A stretch of DNA of 64,000 bases from Paenibacillus sp. MAHUQ-63 (GCF_028765165.1 NZ_JARADB010000010.1:1-64000), one strand, 5' to 3'; counted from the stretch's first letter, positions 16,651-24,983 are shown. The notes: generated from the sequence alone by a model not told the origin. Program-made: numbers and translations.

Positions 16651-16910
16651 AGCCATGGAAAGAGATTCCCTGAATGAAAGGGATAGTGCCCGAAGGAGGG
16701 GCAGCAGAGATTGTTGGCAGCATGGGCAGTTGCGTTCGTGGCATAGAGCCCGTGAATAGAGAGTTTCTGAGTGGAAGGGATAATGTCCGAAGGGAAGGGG
16801 GAACAGAGAGAGTTGGGACTGTGAGGCGGTTGCGTTTTTAGGGTGCGGTCGGGTCATAGAGCCCAAGGGTAGAGAGTTTTCTGAGTGAAAGGGATCGTGC
16901 CGGAAAAACG
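16651..16910. repeat. Degenerate tandem repeat, two and a half units of about 100-113 bp
   Basis: Each unit runs: agagaGTTTCTGAGTG, gAAGGGATAATG, CCGAAGG, a purine-rich stretch, then GTTGCGTT and CATAGAGCCC. Unit 1 is 16651-16751, unit 2 is 16752-16864 and unit 3 is truncated at 16865-16910. Units differ by many substitutions and small indels. No long ORF crosses them. Confidence 0.65.
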
Positions 16911-16923
16911 TAATATTTTTCTA

Positions 16924-17005
16924 TTGAAAAATGGCAGTTTCTGTGATATTTTTATTTTGCGAAGAACGCAAATTTCGGATGAATCTCCGGGGTTTGCGTT
17001 TTTTT
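16924..17005 (+). promoter_or_regulatory. Promoter and terminator-like leader of the Tad-type operon
   Basis: TTGAAA (16924-16929), 17 bp, TATTTT (16947-16952). A hairpin AACGCAAA (16965-16972) / TTTGCGTT (16993-17000) with an inner CGGA/TCCG stem and a T-run follows almost at the predicted start site. The CpaB-like gene begins at 17051. It looks like a transcription attenuator, or the terminator of a very short RNA. Confidence 0.5.
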
Positions 17006-17050
17006 GTTTTTGTTAGAAAATGCAGCGTTTGAGGGAAGGGAGGTGATAGG

Positions 17051-17758
17051 TTGAATCGCAGAAGAAGTTTACTGATCGCATTGGTGTCTGCAGTATTGGC
17101 GGCGTTGCTTGTATATGGCCTATATTTGCTGCAAGTCCATCAGGTGGAGATGCAGCAGACTGTTCAGGTGGCGGTTCCGAGGGATTTTATCAGGGCGGGC
17201 GTTTTGATTCAAGAGGATATGGTGGAGCTTAGGTCTATACAGAAAGGAAGTTATACAAGTAGTATGCTATCCCGATTGGAGGAGATTGTTGGGCAGGAGA
17301 CGCTGATTCCGCTGGGGAAGGAGGAGCCGATTCTGAAGTGGAAGGTGAACCGCTACCATCTCCTGCCGAACGAATTGCAAGCCACATTTCAAATTCCAAA
17401 AGAGTATGTGTTGTCGGTGTCGAATGGAATTCGCGCGGGTGACCGAGTCCGGCTGTATGTGTCGGGGACTGACGGCAGTTCACGGCGGCTTTTTGATGAG
17501 AAGGAGATTAAGGTCGCGTCTGTCAAATCATCATCGAACGTGGAGGTGGATAATCCGAAGAATCCCAATCTTCTGTCCAAGGTAGAGGGAGATCAAGAGA
17601 AAATGTATGCGTCCCGGTTGGAGGCTAACGGTGCGATTGATCAAATTAACCTGAATTTAACGGAGAATGAGTGGTTGGAGATCGACCGTTTGTGCAGCCC
17701 GAAGAAAGCCAAGCTGGTCATTGCGTTCAGCTCCTCTTCGATTTTGCGGGAAGAATGA
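17051..17758 (+). CDS. CpaB/RcpC-like SAF-domain protein of a Tad-type system
   Basis: The protein has 235 residues. One N-terminal membrane helix (residues 7-27) is followed by a SAF/antifreeze-like domain (VAVPRDFIRAGVLIQEDMVE, IVGQETLIPLGKEEPIL) and a second beta-rich region with RAGDRVRLYVSG. That layout matches CpaB, which in Gram-negatives gates the secretin. Monoderms lack an outer membrane, so a wall-passage or assembly role is inferred. TTG start at 17051 behind GGAGGTGA. First gene of the operon. Confidence 0.78.
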   Translation: MNRRRSLLIALVSAVLAALLVYGLYLLQVHQVEMQQTVQVAVPRDFIRAGVLIQEDMVELRSIQKGSYTSSMLSRLEEIVGQETLIPLGKEEPILKWKVNRYHLLPNELQATFQIPKEYVLSVSNGIRAGDRVRLYVSGTDGSSRRLFDEKEIKVASVKSSSNVEVDNPKNPNLLSKVEGDQEKMYASRLEANGAIDQINLNLTENEWLEIDRLCSPKKAKLVIAFSSSSILREE

Positions 17759-17780
17759 AGCCTAACTAGAGGGGGGAAAG

Positions 17781-19040
17781 GTGGGATGGAGCTTGGATGG
17801 AAAGTGGAATGTCGGATTACTTTCAACGGATGAACGATTAATTGACGAAATTATTCATGTGGTTTATGAACAGCCCTTGAGCTGGGTGGTGGCATCTACG
17901 GCGGCTGAGTTGGAGGCTCGTTTGGCGGAGATGACGTTATCGCATGCGATTATCTCCGATCGGGTGCTTGACTTCGGCGGTCTGGAAGAGCTGCTTGAAC
18001 GGATGCTGCAGATGAACGGCGAGATGAAAGTTATTGTCCTGCTCTCGAACTATCATGACGTTACAATCAATGAGAAGTATGTCAAAATGTGCAAATGGAT
18101 GCGGCTGGACTATATTCAGCCAGGGCGCAGCACGGCAGTAATCGCAGACGATATTCGGGCTTGGGTGGATGGTGGAGCAGGCGACCGGGAGCTTCAAGAG
18201 CCGGCAGGTAAGCTGATTACTTTCATCGGTTCTACCCCGAATATAGGAACAACGATTGCCTCTTTTGGAGTGGCGTATTTGCTTGCGTTGGAGACCGGCC
18301 TTAAGGTTGGCTACCTGTGTTTGAATTTGAAAAGCTCCAAGCTTCACCGTTATTTAGGCAAAGATAAGCAAGTGTTCACGCTCGATGGACTGCGTGCGGA
18401 GTTAAAGGCGCAGAGTCTCACGGCGGAAAGGCTGCTGCTTGTATGCGACCAACCCAAGGAAGCGCATGGGCTTCATGTGCTGTACGGAAATATGCTCCGG
18501 GAGCAGGCGGAATTTTTCACACCCTCGGAAATTGTACATTTGCTTCGCGTGGCGCGGCGTGCCTTTGATATCTGCATCATTGAGGTTAATGCGTATTGGG
18601 ACAATGCGGCGACGGTGTGCGGATTATTGGAGGCCGATAGCAAGGTTGTCGTTACTACGGCAGACATCGCCCATTTCCAAGAGGATTTCTCGCGGTGGAT
18701 CCGGCAGGTTGGTTCGGTTTTTGGGCTCCAGCCGAATAGTTTCGAGTTAATGGCGGTTCAGATGGAGCGGCACTCCAGAAATCATGAGTTTTCGATTAAA
18801 GATATTCGCAAAGAAACACAGCTGCCATTGGTCGGGCAAATATCCAGGCATGCGGATGCGCTGTCTCGATGCAATCAAGGGAAGCTGCTTGAGATGTTCA
18901 GTCCCAATCATCCCATGTATGAGGAGATCAAAGTTGCGGCCCTGAAGCTCGCAGATTACTACCAGCTATCGAGGAAAGTGAATGTTGGGCAGATCACATG
19001 GCTGCAGAAGCTGATGGCAGGAAGAAGAACGGCAAGCTGA
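17781..19040 (+). CDS. CpaE/TadZ-like protein with degenerate P-loop
   Basis: The protein has 419 residues. Residues 10-130 resemble a receiver-like localisation domain. Residues 145-400 are a MinD/ParA-type fold with IIEVNAYWDN at the Walker B position and a regulator-like C-terminus. The deviant Walker A, usually KGGVGKTT, is GSTPNIGTT (150-158) here: both conserved lysines are gone, so ATP turnover is doubtful. In Tad systems TadZ/CpaE marks the assembly site at the pole. The start is GTG 17781 behind AGAGGGGGGAAAG. It lies between cpaB- and cpaF-like genes. Confidence 0.75.
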   Translation: MGWSLDGKWNVGLLSTDERLIDEIIHVVYEQPLSWVVASTAAELEARLAEMTLSHAIISDRVLDFGGLEELLERMLQMNGEMKVIVLLSNYHDVTINEKYVKMCKWMRLDYIQPGRSTAVIADDIRAWVDGGAGDRELQEPAGKLITFIGSTPNIGTTIASFGVAYLLALETGLKVGYLCLNLKSSKLHRYLGKDKQVFTLDGLRAELKAQSLTAERLLLVCDQPKEAHGLHVLYGNMLREQAEFFTPSEIVHLLRVARRAFDICIIEVNAYWDNAATVCGLLEADSKVVVTTADIAHFQEDFSRWIRQVGSVFGLQPNSFELMAVQMERHSRNHEFSIKDIRKETQLPLVGQISRHADALSRCNQGKLLEMFSPNHPMYEEIKVAALKLADYYQLSRKVNVGQITWLQKLMAGRRTAS

Positions 19041-19055
19041 AGAAGGGGGGATGAG

Positions 19056-20507
19056 ATGAAGGGAGTGAACGAGGAAAGGTTTTCGATTATTACTTATATG
19101 CATGAACGAAAGAGCGATGCCAATGATGACGGGTTAGCTTCGAGAATAAGTCCCCAACACCTGTCTGATGGAACTGGCAGGTCCGGCCGTGCGGAGATGG
19201 AAGATAGCTTGTTTTATCAATGGGTGCAGGAGATACGGGGCGAACTTGTCGCGATCAAGGGGAGGACGGACGAGGAGAAGCAGAGCTATAACGAAACGCT
19301 GAATCGGGCCATTCTCGGATATGAGGAAGAGCGTGGAAAGCTGCTTGCCATGATTGACGATATAGTTTCCAAAAGAAGCCTGAAAGGCAGACCTCCTAGA
19401 TTTAGCGGATATACGTCGCTGCCGGAGGCGGTTTTTGCAGAAATTATAGGGATGAATGTGCTTGAGCTTGTTTTGAAGCGAAAGGAGGGACTTGAGGAGA
19501 TACAGGTAGTGGGTAGGCAGATCTTCGAGGTGCGGGGCGGATGCGCTCTTCCTTCTGCTTATACGCTGCCGTCCGTGCGAGAATTGGAAAGAATTCAGCA
19601 AAACCTGGTGCTTTTTAATAACGATACGTTGAGTCCTAGGAAAAAGTGGGCGGAGGTCGTGCTGCGGGACGGGTCGCGGGTTACGATGACAGGGTTCGGG
19701 TTCACGTCGGAGCCGACGTTGACGATCCGCTTTTACACGGTGAAAAAGTTTGATTTGGCTTCGTTGGCTACTGCAGAGCTTGCGACGATGGATGCACGGA
19801 TGGAACAACTGATTCGCTGCCTGGTCCGGTCGTATTTCAATATGGTCGTGATTGGTCCGACGAATTCAGGGAAAACGAACCTGATTAAGGCAATCATTGC
19901 GGAGATGGATGATAACGAAAGGATTATCACGATCGAATCTAGGTTCGAACTAAATTTGAAGAAGGATTTCCCGTACAAAAATATCGTCGAATATGAAATT
20001 GACGAGGAGGATTCCCGGCATTCCGGATTGCAGGCTTTTAAGTTGGCGCTTAGGCAATCGCCGAAACGGATTTGTCATGCGGAAATTCGGGATGAGGATG
20101 CGAATCTGTATGTCAGAGCTTGTACGCGCGGGCATGAGGGCAGCATTACATCCGTCCATGTTAGCGAATTGGAGGATGTTCCCGATGCGCTCACGGATAT
20201 GTGCATGTTGGATGGCCGAGGGATGGATCCTTTGCGGTTAACGAAACGGATCACGGAGTTTGTGACACAAATCGGGATGGAAATGGCTGTCGTTCACGGG
20301 AAACGAAAAATTGTGCGGATCGTCGAATATCGTTTCGAGAATGGGGAGGTTTGCGTCACGGATCTCGCAGTTTATGACAAGTCGACAGATGGATGGAAAT
20401 TTCCCGGGAAATTGTCGCAACCTGCATCGCGGAAAATCAGCAAGTCTGACCAAGAGGGACATGCTGTGCTGTCGAAGCTCGGTTTTATTGAGAAAGAAGG
20501 CGAGTAA
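19056..20507 (+). CDS. CpaF/TadA-like secretion ATPase
   Basis: The protein has 483 residues. After a variable N-terminal region of about 110 residues comes a secretion-ATPase core with Walker A GPTNSGKT (267-274), the Asp-box-like IITIESRFELNL, and a Walker B/His-box region ICHAEIRDEDANLYVRACTR followed by GHEGSITSVH. These correspond to the VGEVRG-EA and TGHDGSLTTVHA motifs of canonical TadA but are clearly divergent. It would power assembly or export of the small subunits from the cytosolic face. GGGGGGATGAG precedes the ATG. Confidence 0.85.
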   Translation: MKGVNEERFSIITYMHERKSDANDDGLASRISPQHLSDGTGRSGRAEMEDSLFYQWVQEIRGELVAIKGRTDEEKQSYNETLNRAILGYEEERGKLLAMIDDIVSKRSLKGRPPRFSGYTSLPEAVFAEIIGMNVLELVLKRKEGLEEIQVVGRQIFEVRGGCALPSAYTLPSVRELERIQQNLVLFNNDTLSPRKKWAEVVLRDGSRVTMTGFGFTSEPTLTIRFYTVKKFDLASLATAELATMDARMEQLIRCLVRSYFNMVVIGPTNSGKTNLIKAIIAEMDDNERIITIESRFELNLKKDFPYKNIVEYEIDEEDSRHSGLQAFKLALRQSPKRICHAEIRDEDANLYVRACTRGHEGSITSVHVSELEDVPDALTDMCMLDGRGMDPLRLTKRITEFVTQIGMEMAVVHGKRKIVRIVEYRFENGEVCVTDLAVYDKSTDGWKFPGKLSQPASRKISKSDQEGHAVLSKLGFIEKEGE

Positions 20508-20511
20508 TGGA

Positions 20512-21444
20512 ATGATTGTCGCCAAATATGTCTTTGTTTTACTGCTGTTTCTATTGGTTTTTGTGGTTGTGCGATCCGTTTTACACGCCGCTATCCGACA
20601 GCGTGAAGCCAGGTGGAGGCTGCAATATGTCAAAACGGCTGCGATTAACCATCGTTTCAGCGAATTTTTGGGAAATAGGAGCCGGCTGTTTCGGCATGTG
20701 AGGGAGTTGATGGAATCCGTCGAAACGGGCTTCAGTGTGCAAGCGATGCTGATGTTCAGTGTGATTTTATCTCTGGCCGGGCTGCTGACAGGGCTGTTGT
20801 TTTTTCAGTCTTTCAAAGGAGTGACGGTGTTGACACTGATTGGCGCATCGTTCCCTTACTTCATGCTTCGGCTCAAATTGGTCAGTATCCGGCTGCAAAC
20901 CAGGCTGGAGTTTCTGCCTGCAGTGGAAATATTTTATCAGTACTACATGGTGGATCCGAATAAAAATTTGAAGACCGCATTGAAGTACTGTTTGGAGGAA
21001 AATCGTATTTTATACCCGATCAAGCCCGTATTTGAGCAGCTATACCGCAATTTAATGACTCAAAGGGATACGGAGGAGAGTTTGCGTATTTTCTCGCTTA
21101 CACTCGGACATACCTGGGGGGATTATTTCATTGGTATCGTGCGCGTTGCTCTGGCAGAAGGATGTTATGTCGGGGATAGCTTGAAGGATTTGATTGCCGC
21201 CATGAGAAAAGCGCAGCGATTCGATCAAATGGAGCGAAACCGGTTATTGGAGATTAGGATTGCCAATTTCTCGCCGATTTTGTTTCTCGGTTTGTTTCTG
21301 TTTATTAATTTCAAGGTAAATGCAGACAATGCTTATTTGTATTACATTGTCGACCCGGTAGGGCGAAATATGCTGCTCGATGCGCTTTTGTTAATTTTCG
21401 TATCCTTTTTGATGGGGATTTACTTGTCAATGCGGAGAATGTGA
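20512..21444 (+). CDS. TadB-like inner-membrane platform protein
   Basis: The protein has about 310 residues. One hydrophobic segment at the N-terminus (residues 3-22), a pair near residues 77-115, and two near the C-terminus flank a cytosolic GspF/T2SSF-like domain (LRIFSLTLGHTWGDYFIGIV, GDSLKDLIAAMRKAQRFDQM). The long reading starting at 20311 overlaps cpaF out of frame and is rejected. The ATG at 20512 gives the proper membrane start. TadB and TadC form the membrane platform on which the ATPase acts. Confidence 0.8.
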   Translation: MIVAKYVFVLLLFLLVFVVVRSVLHAAIRQREARWRLQYVKTAAINHRFSEFLGNRSRLFRHVRELMESVETGFSVQAMLMFSVILSLAGLLTGLLFFQSFKGVTVLTLIGASFPYFMLRLKLVSIRLQTRLEFLPAVEIFYQYYMVDPNKNLKTALKYCLEENRILYPIKPVFEQLYRNLMTQRDTEESLRIFSLTLGHTWGDYFIGIVRVALAEGCYVGDSLKDLIAAMRKAQRFDQMERNRLLEIRIANFSPILFLGLFLFINFKVNADNAYLYYIVDPVGRNMLLDALLLIFVSFLMGIYLSMRRM

Positions 21445-21452
21445 GGTCCGGC

Positions 21453-22325
21453 ATGATGCCAATCGCATCTAATTTGCTGCTATTCGTATTTGTTTTGATG
21501 GCTCTATATCACGGTTTTCATCTTGTTCCTGTCCGTGTGAGAAGGTGGAGACCTTTAGAGCACATGACCTTGGTGAAGGACGCGAAGCTCCCGTCCTGGT
21601 TGTTTAAGCTGTTAGGTTTGAAAGCGAAGATGGTGGAAGAGAAGCAACAGCTTCTGTTGGGCTGCGGCATTCGCTTAAACGGCGGCCTATATGAAGGCGT
21701 TAGAAGACTTCTGGTATGCGGCGCATTCATGATGATCGGCGCAGGATATGCCGCGTGGAAGCGGCCGATGTTCACTTTACACATAGAACCCGCCTTTGTT
21801 ATGGCAGGAGGTGCGTGCCTGCTCGTTCTTCTGTTATTCGATAGAAGGGTATTGATGCAATTGAAGGCCAGAAGGGCGCATCGCATTGTTCGGGAGATTT
21901 ATGTCATTAGTCATCATTTGCTGTATTACAATGAATCCCGAATGAGTTTACACACCAAGCTGTCGCTATGCTCGTCTCAGGTGCGGACAATCCGGACGCA
22001 GTTCGGACTTCTGCTGAATGAGTGGTACCAAGGTTCTGAGGCGGCGATTGTGCGGTTTAAAATGAGGCTCGGAACTGACGAAGCGCACAGCTTCGGGGAG
22101 ACGCTGAATGCGCTAAGACTGAACGAGCATGCCCGTTATTATGAGCTGCTGCAACAGCGCGTTCAGGATTACAAGGAAAAGATGGATCTCGTCCGGGACA
22201 GCCGAAAGGAAACTGTGTCGTATGTGTTGTTCGTGCTTGCCGGCCTGCCGATTATGAATACGTTTCGGGTATTCATGTATCCGTGGATTGCGGAAGGCCA
22301 ACGTTTATTTGATGCGATTAATTAA
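21453..22325 (+). CDS. TadC-like membrane platform protein
   Basis: The protein has about 290 residues with hydrophobic segments near the start, the middle pair (LLVCGAFMMIGAGYAAW; AFVMAGGACLLVLLLF) and the C-terminus (ETVSYVLFVLAGLPIMNTF). It follows TadB directly and partners it in the platform. A GTG at 21441 overlaps the tadB stop, but the ATG at 21453 sits better behind TGAGGTCC. Sequence similarity to textbook TadC is weak, so operon position carries part of the call. Confidence 0.7.
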   Translation: MMPIASNLLLFVFVLMALYHGFHLVPVRVRRWRPLEHMTLVKDAKLPSWLFKLLGLKAKMVEEKQQLLLGCGIRLNGGLYEGVRRLLVCGAFMMIGAGYAAWKRPMFTLHIEPAFVMAGGACLLVLLLFDRRVLMQLKARRAHRIVREIYVISHHLLYYNESRMSLHTKLSLCSSQVRTIRTQFGLLLNEWYQGSEAAIVRFKMRLGTDEAHSFGETLNALRLNEHARYYELLQQRVQDYKEKMDLVRDSRKETVSYVLFVLAGLPIMNTFRVFMYPWIAEGQRLFDAIN

Positions 22326-22343
22326 GGAGCGTGAGGGGTAGGT

Positions 22344-22493
22344 ATGAGAAATATTTTGATCACCGTTATGATGCTGATTGTGGTGGCTTTTCTTTTTACG
22401 ACAATTGTCAACGACGGTTCGACAGGGTTAAGACGGAATATTTCAACACACGGCAGCAAAGCGAATACGGAAATTTCGGCATTGAGACCTTAG
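22344..22493 (+). CDS. Small single-helix protein 1 of the Tad-type operon (49 aa)
   Basis: This short gene starts MRNILITVMMLIVVAFLFTT and ends at TAG 22491-22493. A membrane helix spans residues 2-20. The polar remainder is GSTGLRRNISTHGSKANTEI plus a few residues. A ribosome binding site GTGAGGGGTAGGT precedes the ATG. It is clearly paralogous to the next gene: both start MR-IL-T and share GS-G-R----T-G---N--I. One positively charged residue then a helix then a short exposed tail is the shape of a Flp-like minor pilin, but no peptidase motif is certain. Function is inferred from position. Confidence 0.65.
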   Translation: MRNILITVMMLIVVAFLFTTIVNDGSTGLRRNISTHGSKANTEISALRP

Positions 22494-22512
22494 GCATAGA
22501 GGACATTTTGTT

Positions 22513-22659
22513 ATGAGGTCGATTCTAATGACGATAATGCTGATTATGGTGGTAATCGTAATTTATAACCATTCGCTTGGGGGAAGCGCGGGTACGCGTG
22601 CCCAGGTGCATACGAGCGGTGCAAGATTGAATGGGACGATTGAGCGGATTGATCCATGA
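22513..22659 (+). CDS. Small single-helix protein 2 of the Tad-type operon (48 aa)
   Basis: The gene starts MRSILMTIMLIMVVIVIY; the tail contains GGSAGTRAQVHTSGARLNGT. Its stop TGA overlaps the ATG of the following gene (ATGA at 22656-22659), so translation is coupled. GAGGA lies 9 nt upstream of the start. It aligns along its whole length with the 49-aa protein before it, which supports both as real genes. Likely a second pilin-like subunit or a membrane adaptor. Confidence 0.65.
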   Translation: MRSILMTIMLIMVVIVIYNHSLGGSAGTRAQVHTSGARLNGTIERIDP

Positions 22660-23081
22660 AGCAGATTTTGGTGTTCGTTCTGCTTGCTGCAGTGATTTGC
22701 TGGCTTATGTTTGCACCGGTGTATAAGCATGTGCTGATTGTCAGGCAGGCCGTTTTGCAAAAGGAGGTTGACTATTTGCTGGAGATTGGTGCTAATGGAA
22801 TGCACGGCTATATTGATAGCGTGATGATTCGGGATTCGAAAGCCCGTATGGAGGCCAGAGGGTTCATTGCTGAAGATCTCGTGTACACCGTTGACACGAC
22901 GGACGGTAACTGGGGCACAGACCGCAATTCGCCGGTTAGGCGAGGGACCGGATTGCGGCTAAAGTTGACGTATCCGTATCATCGACTTTTCGTCATTGAC
23001 CGATTGATCGGCATACCCGTTCCTTCCGAGCTGGACCGGATGGGAGCAAGCGGCATGAAGATGAGCGAATATGTGCCTTAA
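22656..23081 (+). CDS. TadE-like small membrane-anchored protein, unknown function
   Basis: The protein has 141 residues: an N-terminal helix (ILVFVLLAAVICWLMFAPVY) and an exposed domain of about 115 residues with YTVDTTDGNWGTDRN and RRGTGLRLKLTYPYH. The one-helix-plus-ectodomain shape and operon position are those of TadE/TadF pseudopilins. I see no specific family motif. Coupled by ATGA to the previous gene. Confidence 0.6.
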   Translation: MKQILVFVLLAAVICWLMFAPVYKHVLIVRQAVLQKEVDYLLEIGANGMHGYIDSVMIRDSKARMEARGFIAEDLVYTVDTTDGNWGTDRNSPVRRGTGLRLKLTYPYHRLFVIDRLIGIPVPSELDRMGASGMKMSEYVP

Positions 23082-23097
23082 GGTTTGAGGGGATGCC

Positions 23098-23580
23098 ATG
23101 TATAAGCTACTGTTGATGGTGCTGCTGAGTGCAGTCATCATGTCGATGTTTGCCTTACAAGCGGATGAGGAAGTGGCGTTGCACACGCTGTTTCGCGGCA
23201 AGCACGCTTTGAACCGGGCAGTACATGCCGCCGCCCAGCAAAGCGATCAGTCGAAGCTGGCCAGAGGCATTCCTGCGATCGATGAGAGCAAGGCAAAAAC
23301 TGCGGCTCTGCAATATTTGCAGGCGAATCTGAGGCTGGACGCAGCGAATGATCCGCTGCCCGGAACGTTTCTGCAGCAGAGAGTTGAGGTGGAGGTATTT
23401 AAGATCGTTAATGACGGGGAAGTCTTTCCATATACATATACCAATCCGGTTTATGGGTATTCGGTCACGCTGGAGCGGCCTGGCGTCATCATGTTCATTC
23501 GTTTGAACTATCCGCGGACCTATACAATCATGCAGCCGATTACGTGGACGATTAAGGGGTCTGCGGAAATGGTCTTTTGA
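23098..23580 (+). CDS. TadF-like small membrane-anchored protein, unknown function
   Basis: The protein has 160 residues: an N-terminal helix (LLLMVLLSAVIMSMFAL), then ADEEVALHTLFRGKHALNRA, which has the acidic-plus-helix look following a pseudopilin helix, then a beta-rich ectodomain ending in a PITWTIKGSAEMVF strand. It is the last gene of the operon. AGGGGATGCC precedes the ATG. A minor-pilin role is inferred from shape and context only. Confidence 0.6.
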   Translation: MYKLLLMVLLSAVIMSMFALQADEEVALHTLFRGKHALNRAVHAAAQQSDQSKLARGIPAIDESKAKTAALQYLQANLRLDAANDPLPGTFLQQRVEVEVFKIVNDGEVFPYTYTNPVYGYSVTLERPGVIMFIRLNYPRTYTIMQPITWTIKGSAEMVF

Positions 23581-23631
23581 ATGTATAATAGAAGGTGAGG
23601 TGTACATTAGGCCGAGTTAGGAGAGGTAGGC

Positions 23632-24831
23632 ATGACAATTTATCGACAAAGGCAGCAGCTGCTGCAGGTGGAGCTGTTGAAGCGGGGGTGGTCGGGCTTC
23701 CTGGTCACTCACCACGTGGATATATATTATTATTGCGGTTCGATGCAAACGGGGTATTTGTTCATCCCGGCGGAGGGCGAGGCGCTGTATCTCGTCCGCC
23801 GCAGCCTGATCCGCGCTTCGGAGGAAGCGTTTGCGGACGTACAGTCGCTGGGGTCCTGGAAGACGCTGGCTGAGCGTCTTCGCGCGCGCAGCGCGAACGG
23901 CTCCGCAGCGAACGGCTCCGCAGCGGACGCCCCGCTGCGGATTGCAACCGAGCTGGACGTTCTACCGGTCCAGCTGTATAGCAAGCTCCAGACCGCGCTG
24001 CCCGGCGCGGTCTGGGAGGACGGCTCACTGCTCGTGCGCGAGCAGCGAATGATCAAATCGCCGGACGAAGTCACGGCGATTCGCGAGGCCGCGCGCATCG
24101 TCGATGCGGCGCTGGAGGCGGTCATCCCCCTCGTGCGCGAGGGGATGGCGGAGTTTGAGCTGATGGCGCTCATTGAGCATCAGCTCCGGCTGCGCGGGCA
24201 CCAAGGGCTGATGCGCATGCGCGCGTACAATTCCGAGTTGATCACCGGAATGGTGGCGGCTGGCGCATCGGCGGCGGTGCCCACTTATTTCGACGGGCCG
24301 GCCGGGGGCACGGGGCTTCACCCGTCCAGCCCGCAGAGCTCAGGCCGCGCGCTCATACGCCGCGGCGAACCGATCCTCGTCGACATCGGGTGCATGACGG
24401 ACGGCTATTTAATCGATCAGACGCGCACGCTGGTGATCGGCGATTTGGACCCGGAGCTGCAGAAGGCTTATGACGCGGCGGAGGCGGTACTCCGTGCTAC
24501 GGAAGCCAGGCTGCAGCCTGGGGCGATCGCCGAGCATCTGTATCTGCTCGCGCTGGATCAAGTGCAGGAAGCGGGGCTGAGCGACCACTTCATGGGGTAC
24601 GGCGCCGACCAAGTGAAATTCCTTGGTCACGGCATCGGGCTCGAGATCGACGAGCTGCCCGTTCTCGCCAAGGGCTTCAAATATCCGTTGGCCCCCGGCA
24701 TGGTCATCGCGATCGAGCCTAAGTTCACCTTCCCCGGGCGCGGTGTAGTCGGCATCGAGGATACGTATCTGATTACGGATACCGGCTGGGAGAAGCTGAC
24801 GGTATCGCGGGGCGGCTTGATCCGGGTTTGA
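23632..24831 (+). CDS. M24 family peptidase (Xaa-Pro aminopeptidase-like)
   Basis: The protein has 399 residues. A creatinase/prolidase N-terminal domain (residues 1-145) precedes a pita-bread catalytic domain. Metal ligands are visible: VDIGCMTDGYLIDQTRT (two Asp), GHGIGLEIDE (His), IAIEPKF (Glu) and VGIEDT (Glu). It would cleave Xaa-Pro bonds in the cytosol with two Mn or Co ions. A short in-frame duplication, NGSAANGSAA, lies near residue 90, from a 15-bp DNA repeat. AGGAGAGGTAGGC precedes the ATG. It is separate from the Tad-type operon and ends at a terminator. Confidence 0.9.
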   Translation: MTIYRQRQQLLQVELLKRGWSGFLVTHHVDIYYYCGSMQTGYLFIPAEGEALYLVRRSLIRASEEAFADVQSLGSWKTLAERLRARSANGSAANGSAADAPLRIATELDVLPVQLYSKLQTALPGAVWEDGSLLVREQRMIKSPDEVTAIREAARIVDAALEAVIPLVREGMAEFELMALIEHQLRLRGHQGLMRMRAYNSELITGMVAAGASAAVPTYFDGPAGGTGLHPSSPQSSGRALIRRGEPILVDIGCMTDGYLIDQTRTLVIGDLDPELQKAYDAAEAVLRATEARLQPGAIAEHLYLLALDQVQEAGLSDHFMGYGADQVKFLGHGIGLEIDELPVLAKGFKYPLAPGMVIAIEPKFTFPGRGVVGIEDTYLITDTGWEKLTVSRGGLIRV

Positions 24832-24872
24832 GTGGAGTGGATGCCGCGTATTGGCTGACCAATAGACTTGCA

Positions 24873-24910
24873 AATAAACCCGGAGATGGATGAACATCCC
24901 CGGGTTTATT
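24873..24910 (+). terminator. Hairpin after the M24 peptidase
   Basis: AATAAACCCGG (24873-24883) pairs with CCGGGTTTATT (24900-24910). The T-rich stretch is loose, but the stem is strong and symmetric. Confidence 0.7.
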
Positions 24911-24983
24911 GTTGTGCCGTTTTGTTTTTTCTAGGCAAGCAAGTATACTAGACGCATATTAAACGGAATAAGGGGACACGGAC

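Larger units (their letters stand above)
16303..17050. other. 748-bp gene-free region
   Basis: No supported gene. It holds a catabolite-type palindrome (16564-16577), a degenerate tandem repeat (16651-16910), and a promoter plus terminator-like hairpin (16924-17005) in front of the Tad-type operon. A short phrase CTGTTGTATCT occurs twice (about 16361 and 16469). Confidence 0.6.

Noticed and set aside
16963..17005. c-di-GMP riboswitch before the Tad-type operon
   Set aside because: The hairpin is too short and lacks the conserved GGGCAAA and tetraloop-receptor elements.
20311..20511. N-terminal extension of the TadB-like protein
   Set aside because: The extension overlaps the CpaF-like gene out of frame; the ATG at 20512 gives the expected membrane start.
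22563..22805. Minus-strand 80-aa ORF across the small Tad-type genes
   Set aside because: Antisense shadow without a start context; the plus-strand paralogous pair is better supported.
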